From: Thereva unica
Lineage: Eukaryota; Arthropoda; Insecta; Diptera; Therevidae
Direction: 5' to 3'
NCBI GenBank assembly: GCA_949987705.1
Contig: OX465281.1
Coordinates: 195,969,112 to 196,033,111, forward strand
DNA: 64,000 bases
A program made the position numbers and the translations under genes. The notes under the pieces were generated by a model. It did no database searches. It was not told the DNA's origin and saw nothing but the letters and a program-made list of their open reading frames with translations. Each line of letters opens with the position of its first letter. Within the stretch, counting starts at the first letter, position 1. Of this stretch, positions 55,894 to 64,000 are shown piece by piece.

Positions 55894-56599
55894 GTAGGTA
55901 TCCCAAACCAATTAATTATGCATGGCACAAGTATTAGTTAAGGATAACTTTTTTTTTGGTATAATTTAATAATTTCATACTTCGTCTTTGATTTGATCCT
56001 TGGAGGGAGCTTTTGATGTGGGTGTTATTTTATTAAAAAGTTTTCAATCATGATTCTATAGAAAAATATTTGAACAGGGATCAGCTCCAGGCATTATTCA
56101 CCACATTCAATATTCAAGGCTTGCTGGAACTCGCTGCTGAGTAGAGAAAGTAGAGCTCCTGTTCGAAATTCAGTTGGAGTTTTTATTGGTGAAAAATCTA
56201 AAATTTAAGAGCAGTGGGTAGGCTGCGTAAAATTTTCTTTACAATTAGGTAGTACATCGCATACACATTTGGGGCAGTAGAGGGGATCAATTTCAATTTA
56301 CGGCATTACATAAAATTTGGAGGAGCGAGGAGGAAAAATATAAAGTAATTAAATGAAGTGGAATGGAAAATGAACGCCGCTAGTAGAATTTGTTGAAAAA
56401 TCCTTAAATATTCTTCTGTTTTTTTCAGGGTGATTTAGCGGGCGAACTTTCGTACCATTGGCACTCCCAAACCTCAGCTTTGTAAATCAAATGGCTCTAA
56501 CAGGCTCAGCAGTCTGAATATATATGTGGTCAAGCATGCCTGTTACGAAAAACGAAGCTTTGTTCTTTGCTAACAAGGAAAGGCAGACTAGTCCTCCTC
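55894..56599 (+). other. intron-like DNA after the transporter exon
   Basis: Non-coding AT-rich DNA. No next exon or element recognised. Confidence 0.45.
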
Positions 56600-56661
56600 T
56601 TATTGAGATTCGGATAAGTGTGGTCGCACTATGAAATGCTTGGAATTCACTAAACGAACCT

Positions 56662-57042
56662 TCAGTGGTTGGTGTATTTTATCAGACTCCGATCGTACGT
56701 CGTCGTACGATCGTGGTGGGTGCCCAACACTGGCTCTGCACCGATGAAAACAGCGATAGAGCCTTGCTTGTACAAAGCATCCACCTTCTTCAGTCCCACT
56801 GATCCTAGAATAGGAATAAAAGTCTGCCAAACACGATTTTTACTGCGGGTAACATCGAAGAGGCCATTGGCACCTTCAAGCACTTCAAAGTTGCTGCGAC
56901 AGCCCAGATCGTCCCGGCTCATACAGTGAAGTGATCCCGCTTCAATGATTGCAGGCAGATCTTCAGAGACTGCCAGCAATGCGCTAGTGAGAGCCATCAA
57001 GAAGTAACTGAGAAAGCCAAGGAAATCTCTGCGCTTTTGCAA
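56662..57042 (-). CDS. unrecognised open frame, probably TE debris
   Basis: 126 codons open on the - strand, from MQKRRDFLGFLSYFLMALTS to a stop at 56662, with balanced composition (for example DDLGCRSNFEVLEG and GSIAVFIGAEPVLGTHHD). I recognise no domain. On the + strand at about 57270 AQAYADHVVITIT resembles an RT YADD box of a LINE, so the area probably contains scrambled retroelement sequence. A perfect 24-bp palindrome (10-bp arms on CGATCGTACG) lies at 56690-56713. Confidence 0.3.
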   Translation of the reverse strand: MQKRRDFLGFLSYFLMALTSALLAVSEDLPAIIEAGSLHCMSRDDLGCRSNFEVLEGANGLFDVTRSKNRVWQTFIPILGSVGLKKVDALYKQGSIAVFIGAEPVLGTHHDRTTTYDRSLIKYTNH

Positions 57043-57729
57043 ATATCAGCGAGCGTAGACCGGGGAAGGAAGATTCATTATCCAACATCACCTTTGACGC
57101 GATCAATAAAGCTGCAGTAAAAAAAGAGACTTAGCCCCACTCAGCTCTCAGCATCAGATTGATAATTGTTGAGATGAATGGCGAATCGGCTACGATAATA
57201 GCTGCAAAATCAGTCGTCATATCACCTCATCTATGGCCAATCTTAATCGGCGAACGTCTTACCTGAATAACCCAAGCACAGGCCTATGCAGATCATGTCG
57301 TTATAACTATCACTGGCAACCATCTTAGACCTCGTGCAAGTCGCAAGTAATCATAACGGAGCAAACAAAAATCAGCTGACTGATGTCTGCGCTGAGACCT
57401 ATGGCGTGCGACAGCGAGGGTGACCCAACTTTCGCTGGAAGGATGGCGTAGACCCGGACGCTCAGAGCTTAGAGATGCCAAACTCGATGACATCGGCTCA
57501 TAACACTGTTGAACAGCGAATATCACCCAAGGTCGGGACCTGGTGGACTTGGTTTATGTCATTGAGAAATGATATTTTACCAAGTTTGATGCAAATGGGT
57601 ATAACAAATAAAAAGTTATTAATGTTTAAAGTTTGAAATTTTCGGAAAAAAAAGTTGTCCGATTTACTTGGTTTTTGGCATAGTTATTACTAACAAAAAA
57701 TTAAAATGTTTAGCGTTGTTGAATATTTT
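57043..57729. other. possible LINE debris, otherwise nothing
   Basis: One + strand YADD-like box near 57270 is the only hint. Frames are broken throughout. Confidence 0.3.
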
Positions 57730-57960
57730 TTTAAACGTCATTGCACCTCACTGGGGCTCTAATTACATCAATTCGTAGGTGCATCATAAAATGCACTAAA
57801 AAAATGCACCTAAAAAACCCTCCCACGGCCCCAAAACAAATCGTAGGAGGCTCCACGACCCGTTAAAATCTTCGTAACAGTCCCTACTATAATTAAAAAA
57901 TAACAAAAAAAATCCTCACTTGCTTCTAAGGGGGCCAGGGGGCTCCCCAAGGGGCTGAAA
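57730..57960 (-). repeat. partial relative of the 45054-46176 hairpin
   Basis: TAGGTGCATCATAAAATGCA, TCCCACGGCCCC, AATCGTAGGAGGCTCCACGA and AAAATCTTCGTAACAGTCCC occur in the same order as in the left arm and loop of the hairpin at 45054. No opposite arm is present. Confidence 0.75.
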
Positions 57961-58249
57961 ACAAAAAAAAAAGTTTTTTGTTTATAGCTTTTTATTTTTT
58001 ATACCCAATTGTTAAAAATTTCAGATTATGATTCCTCTTCATGTCCTCCACCTACCCTATAAAGGGTCTCCTTGGGTGAAATTTTAAAATTGATTCTGTT
58101 CAACAGTGTAATCGGAACCGGTGAGGAGAACAGTTGCGAGAGGTCAGGACCGGATCCCGGGTGTAAAGCCGTTAAGGAAGAAGAAGAAGCTATCAAACTC
58201 TTGCAAATCTTTTGAACCAACCGCTCTCAGAAAGTTATACTTGGTGGTT

Positions 58250-58950
58250 GTAGTTCCTCAATAGCGCTACTTCGTGCTGGCGTCCGCCAAGGTTCCCTTC
58301 TGGGTCCAATTTTATTCAGTATTTTTATTAACGATTTCCCTTCGGTAGTAACACATTCTAAGATTCATATGAACACTGAACTTTATATCTCAGCGCCCAA
58401 AGATAAAATTAAAAGAAGTGTGCAGGAGCTTGCTGCTGACCTACATACGCCGTATTTCTTCCTGGTTGACCTCAAACTAACTTCAACTTAATCCTTTGAA
58501 GTCTCATTTTATCTTTTTCTCTCATTCTGCCACTTTTCGTCCTGACCTGTCTGCTATCGCTTTGAATGGGGCCCCTTTAGTCAGTGTTGAGAAGGTAAGT
58601 AATCTGGAAGTTATCTAGAATTCCAAAATGACCTGCTGCGATCATGTTAGTTCCATCATTTGCAAAACATACAGGCAACTGCCCAAACTTCGTTCCATTG
58701 CGGTTTGCTCATTAGGACTGTCCGTATATGCCTAGTAGCTTTCTGCTCTTGACGCCTCCTGCGCCGGTAAACTTGAAATTGCTTTTAACGACTGTGTTCG
58801 TTTTATTTATAAGGTACGCCGTTTTGACCATATCTCACCCTATTCTAATTCCGTTATGGGATGCTCTCTTAGTAACTACCGTGAGTATATACTTCTGCGT
58901 CTATTTCACGATATCCTCCAGCATCGTAAAGCAAACTCCTGATTGTTAAT
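58250..58950 (+). pseudogene. jockey-like LINE RT fragment
   Basis: The + strand reads RAGVRQGSLLGPILFSIFIN (motif B). The catalytic box region is decayed (MNTELYIS where YADDxQLYIS is usual). Scattered C-terminal text then runs to about 58945. Multiple stops. Likely the same LINE group as 37665-40015. Confidence 0.75.
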
Positions 58951-59486
58951 TAATCGAAGCCCAAACTCCTTTGGAGGCTGGCGGTTCAAACTCCGCTTTC
59001 GAAGGAGCAGACGGGAAAGTGCGAGCCTGCCAGGGGCGTTTTGCTGTAGGGCCAAGACTCATGAGGCCCATTCAACTATTTTCCCCTCTCGAAGTCAACT
59101 AATATCGCGAGCCGGAGGATGTTGCAGAAAATCGCTACTGTATTGTGTAACGTCAGGAGCGGCGGGTCAGCTCACATATGTCCAAGGCTTAAATAAAAAA
59201 ACTCCTGTTACGCTTATGTCCTTTTTTATTACTAGAAGTTCTATATTACACAACTATCGAGGGGAGGGAAAGAGATGGAAATGAAGGGTATTAATCGGTT
59301 TGCGCCACTGGATCAAATCTTCATGGCCGGTAAATGTATCGGTCTTTATGTACCACTGGATCAACTCTCCGTGGTTTGTCTGTTTGTAAACTAGTTCGAT
59401 AAGTTTATTGTTAAACCCGCCTTTTATGTCGAAAAACGCCGTCTTAGTGGATCTACTTCTGATATGGGCAAGTTATTTGTATTTTA
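58951..59486. other. no gene seen
   Basis: Mixed-composition DNA. Nothing recognised with confidence. Confidence 0.4.
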
Positions 59487-59900
59487 AGTTTTTTTTTTTT
59501 TATATGTGGCAGTGCTAAGCTCAGGAGTCACCCTTTGTACTACCAGTCCGTCATGTCATTTGTCATGTCATGGTGCAATGTCTAGCAGTAAGCTTAGTAC
59601 GGGAGGGAGGGTGGGGGAATAGGTTAAGGATTATAAAGGTACGGGGGGTATTGAAGAAGGTGGTGATGAACCCTGCGTTTGAACTCTTAGATGTTGTAGG
59701 AGCTCGGAAATACTGACTGCGAGAGATTATTCCACAGTCGAGTTGTTCTATTTACAAACGAATTTATATCTTGTTGAGTGCGTGAAAGGGGCAGTTGCAG
59801 GTGGAGGGAATGAGACGAGTGGGATAATCTGGTGTTGCGGGTATAGGATAGGAGGAACAGTGTAAAGCGAGTAAGCTCGAAATTATTAATGAAAAGAAAC
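59487..59900 (-). pseudogene. LINE 3' end with shared tail
   Basis: The - strand frame 59902-59687 ends in SFVNRTTRLWNNLSQSVF, a LINE ORF2 C-terminus. The 3' UTR then carries TAGACATTGCACCATGACAT, GACATGACGGACTGGTAG, GTACAAAGGGTGACTCCTGA, GCTTAGCACTGCCACATAT and poly(A) (T run 59487-59500). Closest relative in the window: 18300-18619. It abuts the end of the last gypsy element. Confidence 0.8.
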
Positions 59901-60041
59901 AATTCCGATTAAACAAAATAAACGTTTATTAATTTCAAAAAGAGGAATAATATTTAAATAAACAATATCAATATTCAATAATTAAAACCCGAGATAAGTC
60001 GCGCCACCGTCTCGCTGTCGTTTCGCTCGCGCCGCCATATT

Positions 60042-61454
60042 TTAAACTGACTCGGAGTTGCCAGGTTTACAGCTCGGCCATCCTAACGGCACAGTGTCCT
60101 CACTGGGGTAGTCGTCTTCGGAATCTTCGTCTTCAACTCGTCCTTCATCGTTTTCATCGCCGGGTGGTAGACAGCACCACTTCTTCATCTTGTCGCTTGA
60201 AAATACGGAAGTATACGCTCGCTGAGTTACCTTTAGATACGGAGGATCCTCGAGTACGTATCGATCCTTATCTAGAACTTTCGTTGCCATATAAGGCCCC
60301 TTATATGCTGGTTCAAGTTTTCTGGGTGCTCCAGTACTAGCCGGTTCATTTTCAACTAACACGAGATCTCCAATTTCGTATTTCATAGGTGGTCGATGTA
60401 GTTGGTCGAATCTTCGCTTCCATTTTTCTCTCTGCTTGTTGATTAATTCAGCAGCAGCATAACGAATTTTCGGTAGTTCCTCTCCAGGTCCTTCATCCTT
60501 ATCGACTTGTAATGTGAGAGCGATTTGGTTTTCTTCAATGTCCCGCGGGTTGTAGGCGAATACTAAATCATGAGGGCTTCGTTTGGTGGTTTGGTTTACC
60601 ATGGTGTTCAAAGTCCATTGGATGTTCCTCAGTCTTTCGTCCCACTTTCGGTCCTCTTGAGTGGTTGTGGTGATCATCGTTATGAGCGTCCTATTTGCTC
60701 TTTCCACCTGCCCGTTGGCCCGAGGAGTTCGTACTGCCACCTTTATATGTTGGATACAATTGTCTCGACAATAAGCCTCAAAAGTTTTAGAGGTGAACGC
60801 AGTACCTCTATCCGTAACGACTCTTGCTGGCATACCAATAATTGCAGTGATTTCGTTTAAGGCCTTTATGACAGGCGCAGTCGCTGTGTTTCTTACCGCT
60901 CGTACGACAATATATTTAGTAAACGAGTCCACGATAACCAACACGTGCATGTTTCCCTTTGAACTTCGTGGAAAAGGTCCTAAATGGTCCATATGGATGG
61001 TCCTAAATGGAATTGGCTCGATTTCGTCAAAATGGTATTCTCCTTCTTTACGACCTCCATGATGTTTGTTATATGCACATTCTACGCACGCTTGCGTATA
61101 TTTCACGTAACGTCTCATTTGTGGAAACCAATATATTTTTCGAATGCGTTGCAACGTTTTATCCACCGCTAGATGTCCCGCTTTATCATGACAGTCCTGC
61201 ACAATTCTCCATTTAACCGCATTGGGCACAACCCATAACTTAACGTTGTTTATTTTTCGATATAAGCGTCCTCGTTCGATGACGTAATCTTTCAATATTT
61301 GCTTATCGGCCTTTGATTTCAATTTATCCACAATATTTTTAAGGAATGGATCCTGCATTTGTAAGGTATATAACCAATCGTCGTCTGTTATCATCACCTT
61401 GTAAACGTTTAACGAAGCCGGTTCTAACTCTTGTGACGGTTCTTCAGGCGGCAC
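60042..61454 (-). CDS. integrase part of the last gypsy element (second frame)
   Basis: Open from MPPEEPSQ (61454) to a stop at 60042, 470 codons. It repeats the region before the zinc finger, then gives the zinc finger (HDKAGHLAVDKT ... CVECAY). The core has aspartates in IHMDHLGPFP and VTDRGTAFTS and glutamate in GQVERANRTL, so all catalytic residues are present. A chromo-less C-terminal part (GDLVLVENEPAS, YKGPYMATKVL) and an acidic tail follow. It starts as a separate frame only because of the tandem duplication at 61075-61829. Natural translation would be as part of the polyprotein. Confidence 0.85.
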   Translation of the reverse strand: MPPEEPSQELEPASLNVYKVMITDDDWLYTLQMQDPFLKNIVDKLKSKADKQILKDYVIERGRLYRKINNVKLWVVPNAVKWRIVQDCHDKAGHLAVDKTLQRIRKIYWFPQMRRYVKYTQACVECAYNKHHGGRKEGEYHFDEIEPIPFRTIHMDHLGPFPRSSKGNMHVLVIVDSFTKYIVVRAVRNTATAPVIKALNEITAIIGMPARVVTDRGTAFTSKTFEAYCRDNCIQHIKVAVRTPRANGQVERANRTLITMITTTTQEDRKWDERLRNIQWTLNTMVNQTTKRSPHDLVFAYNPRDIEENQIALTLQVDKDEGPGEELPKIRYAAAELINKQREKWKRRFDQLHRPPMKYEIGDLVLVENEPASTGAPRKLEPAYKGPYMATKVLDKDRYVLEDPPYLKVTQRAYTSVFSSDKMKKWCCLPPGDENDEGRVEDEDSEDDYPSEDTVPLGWPSCKPGNSESV

Positions 61455-61829
61455 ATTCTACGCACGCTTGCGTATATTTCTTCACGTAACGTCTCATTTG
61501 TGGAAACCAATATATTTTTCGAATGCGTTGCAACGTTTTATCCACCGCTAGATGTCCCGCTTTATCATGACAGTCCTGCACAATTCTCCATTTAACCGCA
61601 TTGGGCACAACCCATAACTTAACGTTGTTTATTTTTCGATATAAGCGTCCTCGTTCGATGACGTAATCTTTCAATATTTGCTTATCGGCCTTTGATTTCA
61701 ATTTATCCACAATATTTTTAAGGAATGGATCCTGCATTTGTAAGGTATATAACCAATCGTCGTCTGTTATCATCACCTTGTAAACGTTTAACGAAGCCGG
61801 TTCTAACTCTTGTGACGGTTCTTCAGGCG
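61075..61829. repeat. 376/379-bp tandem duplication in pol
   Basis: 61075-61450 and 61451-61829 are copies of each other, both starting GCACATTCTACGCACGCTTG. They differ by a 3-bp TTC near 61482 and little else. On the - strand the first passage ends CVECAA and stops, and the second restarts the same domain. Junction bases show no clear microhomology. Confidence 0.93.
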
Positions 61830-64000
61830 AACGACTAAGCGCATCTACGTGTCCCATATGAATACCGGGTCGATGCTCCAACATAACGTCAAACTCTTGG
61901 ATTCTTAACCACCATCTTGCAATGCGTGGAATTAACTCCTTCTTGGACATGGTTGTTTTTAACGCGGAACAATCTGTCACTACTCGAACTGTTTTTCCTA
62001 AAATGTAATATTTGAATCTTTCTAGGCTACTGACAACAGCTAACGCTTCTAATTCATAGCTATGAAAATTTCTCTCGGTATCGGTTGTAGCTCTACTAAA
62101 GTAAGCAATAGGTTTTAAATTTGTCTCGGATCGTTGTAACAAGATACCAGCCAAACCGGTACTGCTCGCGTCAGTGTGTACCTCGCAACTTAGTTTTGGA
62201 TCATAGGCTGCCAACGTTGGTTGTTTCGTCAGGTTATCTTTTAGTTGTTTAAAACTATGCTCCTGCTCCGCATTCCACTCGAACTTTGATTCCTTACGCA
62301 GTAACTTATTTAGCGGCGTTGCCATCTCAGCAAATTTAGGTACGAATTTCCGAAAATAACTGCATAACCCCAGGAATTGACGAACTTCTCTAATATTTTC
62401 TGGACATTTGAAATTTGTTATCGCTTTCGTTTTCAGGGCACCCGGTCTGACTTCGTTCAGCTTTATTTCATGACCCAGATACTCAATAGTGGTTTTTACG
62501 AACAAACATTTTTTTAGGTTTAACGTTAACCCCGATTGCCTTATTACATAAAAAACTCGTCTCAATTTTTGTTCCATTTCGCAGAATGTTCGACTTCCAA
62601 TCAACAAATCGTCCATATAATTTATTACGTCCCCTTTCTGTAGATTCTTCAATACTTTCGCCATCAAACGCTGAAATACGGAAGGCGCATTCCTAAGTCC
62701 GAAAGGCATTCTTTTAAATTCATATAATCCGCTACTGGTTACGAATGCTGTATAATGTCGACTTGCATCAGCAATGGGCACTTGATAGTATCCACTATTT
62801 AAATCTAGCACGGTATAATACTGATATTTCGCCGCTTCTTGTATTTGCTCTTCGATGTTGGGTGTTGGAAATATTTCCTTCTTGGTACGGCTATTTAAAA
62901 CTCTATAATCAACGCAGAGTCGATCGCTGCCATCCTTTGTGGCTGCTAATAACGCAGGGCTCGCATACGAAGACGTCGATTCGCAAATAATATCGTTCTC
63001 AATCATGTCTTGCAACATATTAACAACTACTTCCCTCTTTGGATATGGAACACGATACGGTCGCAGTTCGAATGGTTTATTATTTTCCAACTCGATTTTC
63101 ATTTCTATCAGATCGGTACATCCAATCTCGCTAAAGTTTCTCGCAAATAGTTCCCTATACTCGTTAACTAAGTCCATGACTTTTTCTTCCACGCTAGTTT
63201 CGGTTATACCTATTTGTACTTCGCTTCTCAAAATCTCGTCACGTCTTTTCACTTGCTTATTTCGCTGCGCTGGTACCATCTCAAATCGTAGTTGATTATA
63301 TTCTTTTATCATACGTAATCCTTCTTTGCTTATTAAATCGTGTCCTATCAGTAAACTCGCCGGTAGGGCGTCATCTGGTACTACATAAAAAATTCCTTCC
63401 CATCTAATTCCATCTAAAAGAAATTCTAAATTTATCTTTTCTGTGGAAACGTAACTTCCTCCAAGGAAACCTGACATTTCATTCCGGCATTTTTGTGTGG
63501 ATATTTTAATGGACTCAATTTCGCTTTGTTTAACCATTGAGCAATCAGACCCGTCATCAATAAAAGCAACAAATTCGGTATCTTTTACTGTAACTATTTT
63601 ATAATTTTCATTTTTCAATTTTGCCTCGAAATATCCAACTTTATTGTTTTGCTGAGTACAATCTTGTACCTCTTTTCTATGCACTTTGTTACATTTTCCG
63701 CATCGTTCTCTCCTTTGAGGTGCTGGACAATCTTTAGACAGATGCCCCTGTTGGTGACAATTGAAACACTCAACACTTCTCGGTACTCGACATTCGTTTG
63801 ATTTATGCCCAGGGTTTTTGCAATTGTAACATATCGTCTCTCGTTCATATTTTATATTGGCATATCCTCCTGGTTTCACCGATGATGCCTGTACAGTTGT
63901 GCCTTTCTTAGAGATATTCCTTAAATCCCTCAAACTCAGACACCATTCAACCCTGTCTTTGAGCTCAGATATGGTTTCCATCCGTTGGCTCTGAAAGATT
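61444..64000 (-). CDS. gag-protease-RT-RNase H of the last gypsy element
   Basis: Open from the window edge to a stop at 61444; an in-frame ATG is at 63981, but the frame continues upstream. Three Cys/His knuckles occur: CYNCKNPGHKSNEC, CFNCHQQGHLSKDC, and a variant CGKCNKVHRKEVQDC. Protease: FVAFIDDGSDCS, with D-D-G in place of [34 protein letters not shown] and catalytic VINYMDDLLIG (about 62620). RNase H: EVHTDASSTGLAGILLQ and VTDCSALKTT. The integrase zinc region is then cut off by the duplication. The N-terminal Gag lies outside the window. Confidence 0.88.
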   Translation of the reverse strand, partial: IFQSQRMETISELKDRVEWCLSLRDLRNISKKGTTVQASSVKPGGYANIKYERETICYNCKNPGHKSNECRVPRSVECFNCHQQGHLSKDCPAPQRRERCGKCNKVHRKEVQDCTQQNNKVGYFEAKLKNENYKIVTVKDTEFVAFIDDGSDCSMVKQSEIESIKISTQKCRNEMSGFLGGSYVSTEKINLEFLLDGIRWEGIFYVVPDDALPASLLIGHDLISKEGLRMIKEYNQLRFEMVPAQRNKQVKRRDEILRSEVQIGITETSVEEKVMDLVNEYRELFARNFSEIGCTDLIEMKIELENNKPFELRPYRVPYPKREVVVNMLQDMIENDIICESTSSYASPALLAATKDGSDRLCVDYRVLNSRTKKEIFPTPNIEEQIQEAAKYQYYTVLDLNSGYYQVPIADASRHYTAFVTSSGLYEFKRMPFGLRNAPSVFQRLMAKVLKNLQKGDVINYMDDLLIGSRTFCEMEQKLRRVFYVIRQSGLTLNLKKCLFVKTTIEYLGHEIKLNEVRPGALKTKAITNFKCPENIREVRQFLGLCSYFRKFVPKFAEMATPLNKLLRKESKFEWNAEQEHSFKQLKDNLTKQPTLAAYDPKLSCEVHTDASSTGLAGILLQRSETNLKPIAYFSRATTDTERNFHSYELEALAVVSSLERFKYYILGKTVRVVTDCSALKTTMSKKELIPRIARWWLRIQEFDVMLEHRPGIHMGHVDALSRSPEEPSQELEPASLNVYKVMITDDDWLYTLQMQDPFLKNIVDKLKSKADKQILKDYVIERGRLYRKINNVKLWVVPNAVKWRIVQDCHDKAGHLAVDKTLQRIRKIYWFPQMRRYVKKYTQACVECAA

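Larger units (their letters stand above)
59900..64000 (-). mobile_element. Ty3/gypsy retrotransposon, runs off the window
   Basis: The - strand order is gag (from beyond 64000), protease, RT, RNase H, integrase, then a non-coding 3' end with an AATAAA on the - strand near 59925. The 3' LTR border is not definable without the 5' LTR. Long open frames show it is much younger than the copy at 2801. A tandem duplication inside the integrase start is the one visible lesion. Confidence 0.9.

Noticed and set aside
59148..59251. Possible short solo LTR (TGTAACG...TATTACA)
   Set aside because: About 100 bp is very short and no target duplication flanks it.

Overview
The window is TE-dense, AT-rich insect-type genomic DNA. 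It has spliceosomal introns, poly(A)-tailed SINE and LINE copies, and Ty3/gypsy, Harbinger, hAT, Helitron and MITE families. No bacterial operon, rRNA or genuine tRNA gene is visible. The order is not decidable from the sequence; scattered TATGTATG-type microsatellites would suit a fly, but this is weak evidence. The only likely host gene is on the + strand. An 183-nt exon (55711-55893) encodes the first membrane segments of an SLC38/SNAT-type amino acid transporter. A phase-compatible 60-nt exon lies at 20968-21027. If both belong to one gene, the intervening 34.7-kb intron is packed with nested transposons.

Layout. 1-8.1 kb: a 525-bp-arm hairpin, a degenerate tandem repeat, then a decayed + strand Ty3/gypsy element with a tRNA-derived SINE inside its reverse transcriptase. 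8.1-20.8 kb: a SINE relative, MITEs, a decayed R1-like LINE, a LINE with an open RT frame, a dead ZMYM1-like hAT transposase carrying its own MITE, LINE 3' ends, and a second large foldback. 21-34 kb: decayed LINEs, then a - strand Ty3/gypsy element (24706-31117) with nearly identical LTRs and a 4-bp target duplication but internal deletions in RT and integrase; it also carries a 2-kb hAT-like insertion. 35-41 kb: a Russian-doll nest (MITE containing a second MITE and a LINE, the LINE containing a solo LTR) and further MITEs. 41.4-44.2 kb: a SINE, a Helitron 3' end with helicase remnants, and a PIF/Harbinger fragment. 44.4-51.4 kb: two copies of a family with palindromic AACTTCCCAGTAT ends, one holding a 1.1-kb hairpin element and the other a two-gene Harbinger transposon (transposase with two introns plus a convergent Myb/SANT-like gene). 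51.8-53.8 kb: a SINE next to the 5' half of a LINE. 55.7-59.9 kb: the transporter exon and LINE debris. 59.9-64 kb: a - strand Ty3/gypsy element running off the window, with long open frames interrupted by a 376-bp tandem duplication.

System-level reading: three SINE copies, a second SINE type and two LINE 3' ends appear to share one 3' tail, and the two SINE types share a central motif. This suggests a modular LINE/SINE partnership. Several MITE classes can be recognised from intact target-site duplications (TA, TTA, TTAA, 8 bp, 9 bp). All coordinates and homology calls come from reading the sequence by eye; family names rest on recognised motifs, not on database searches.
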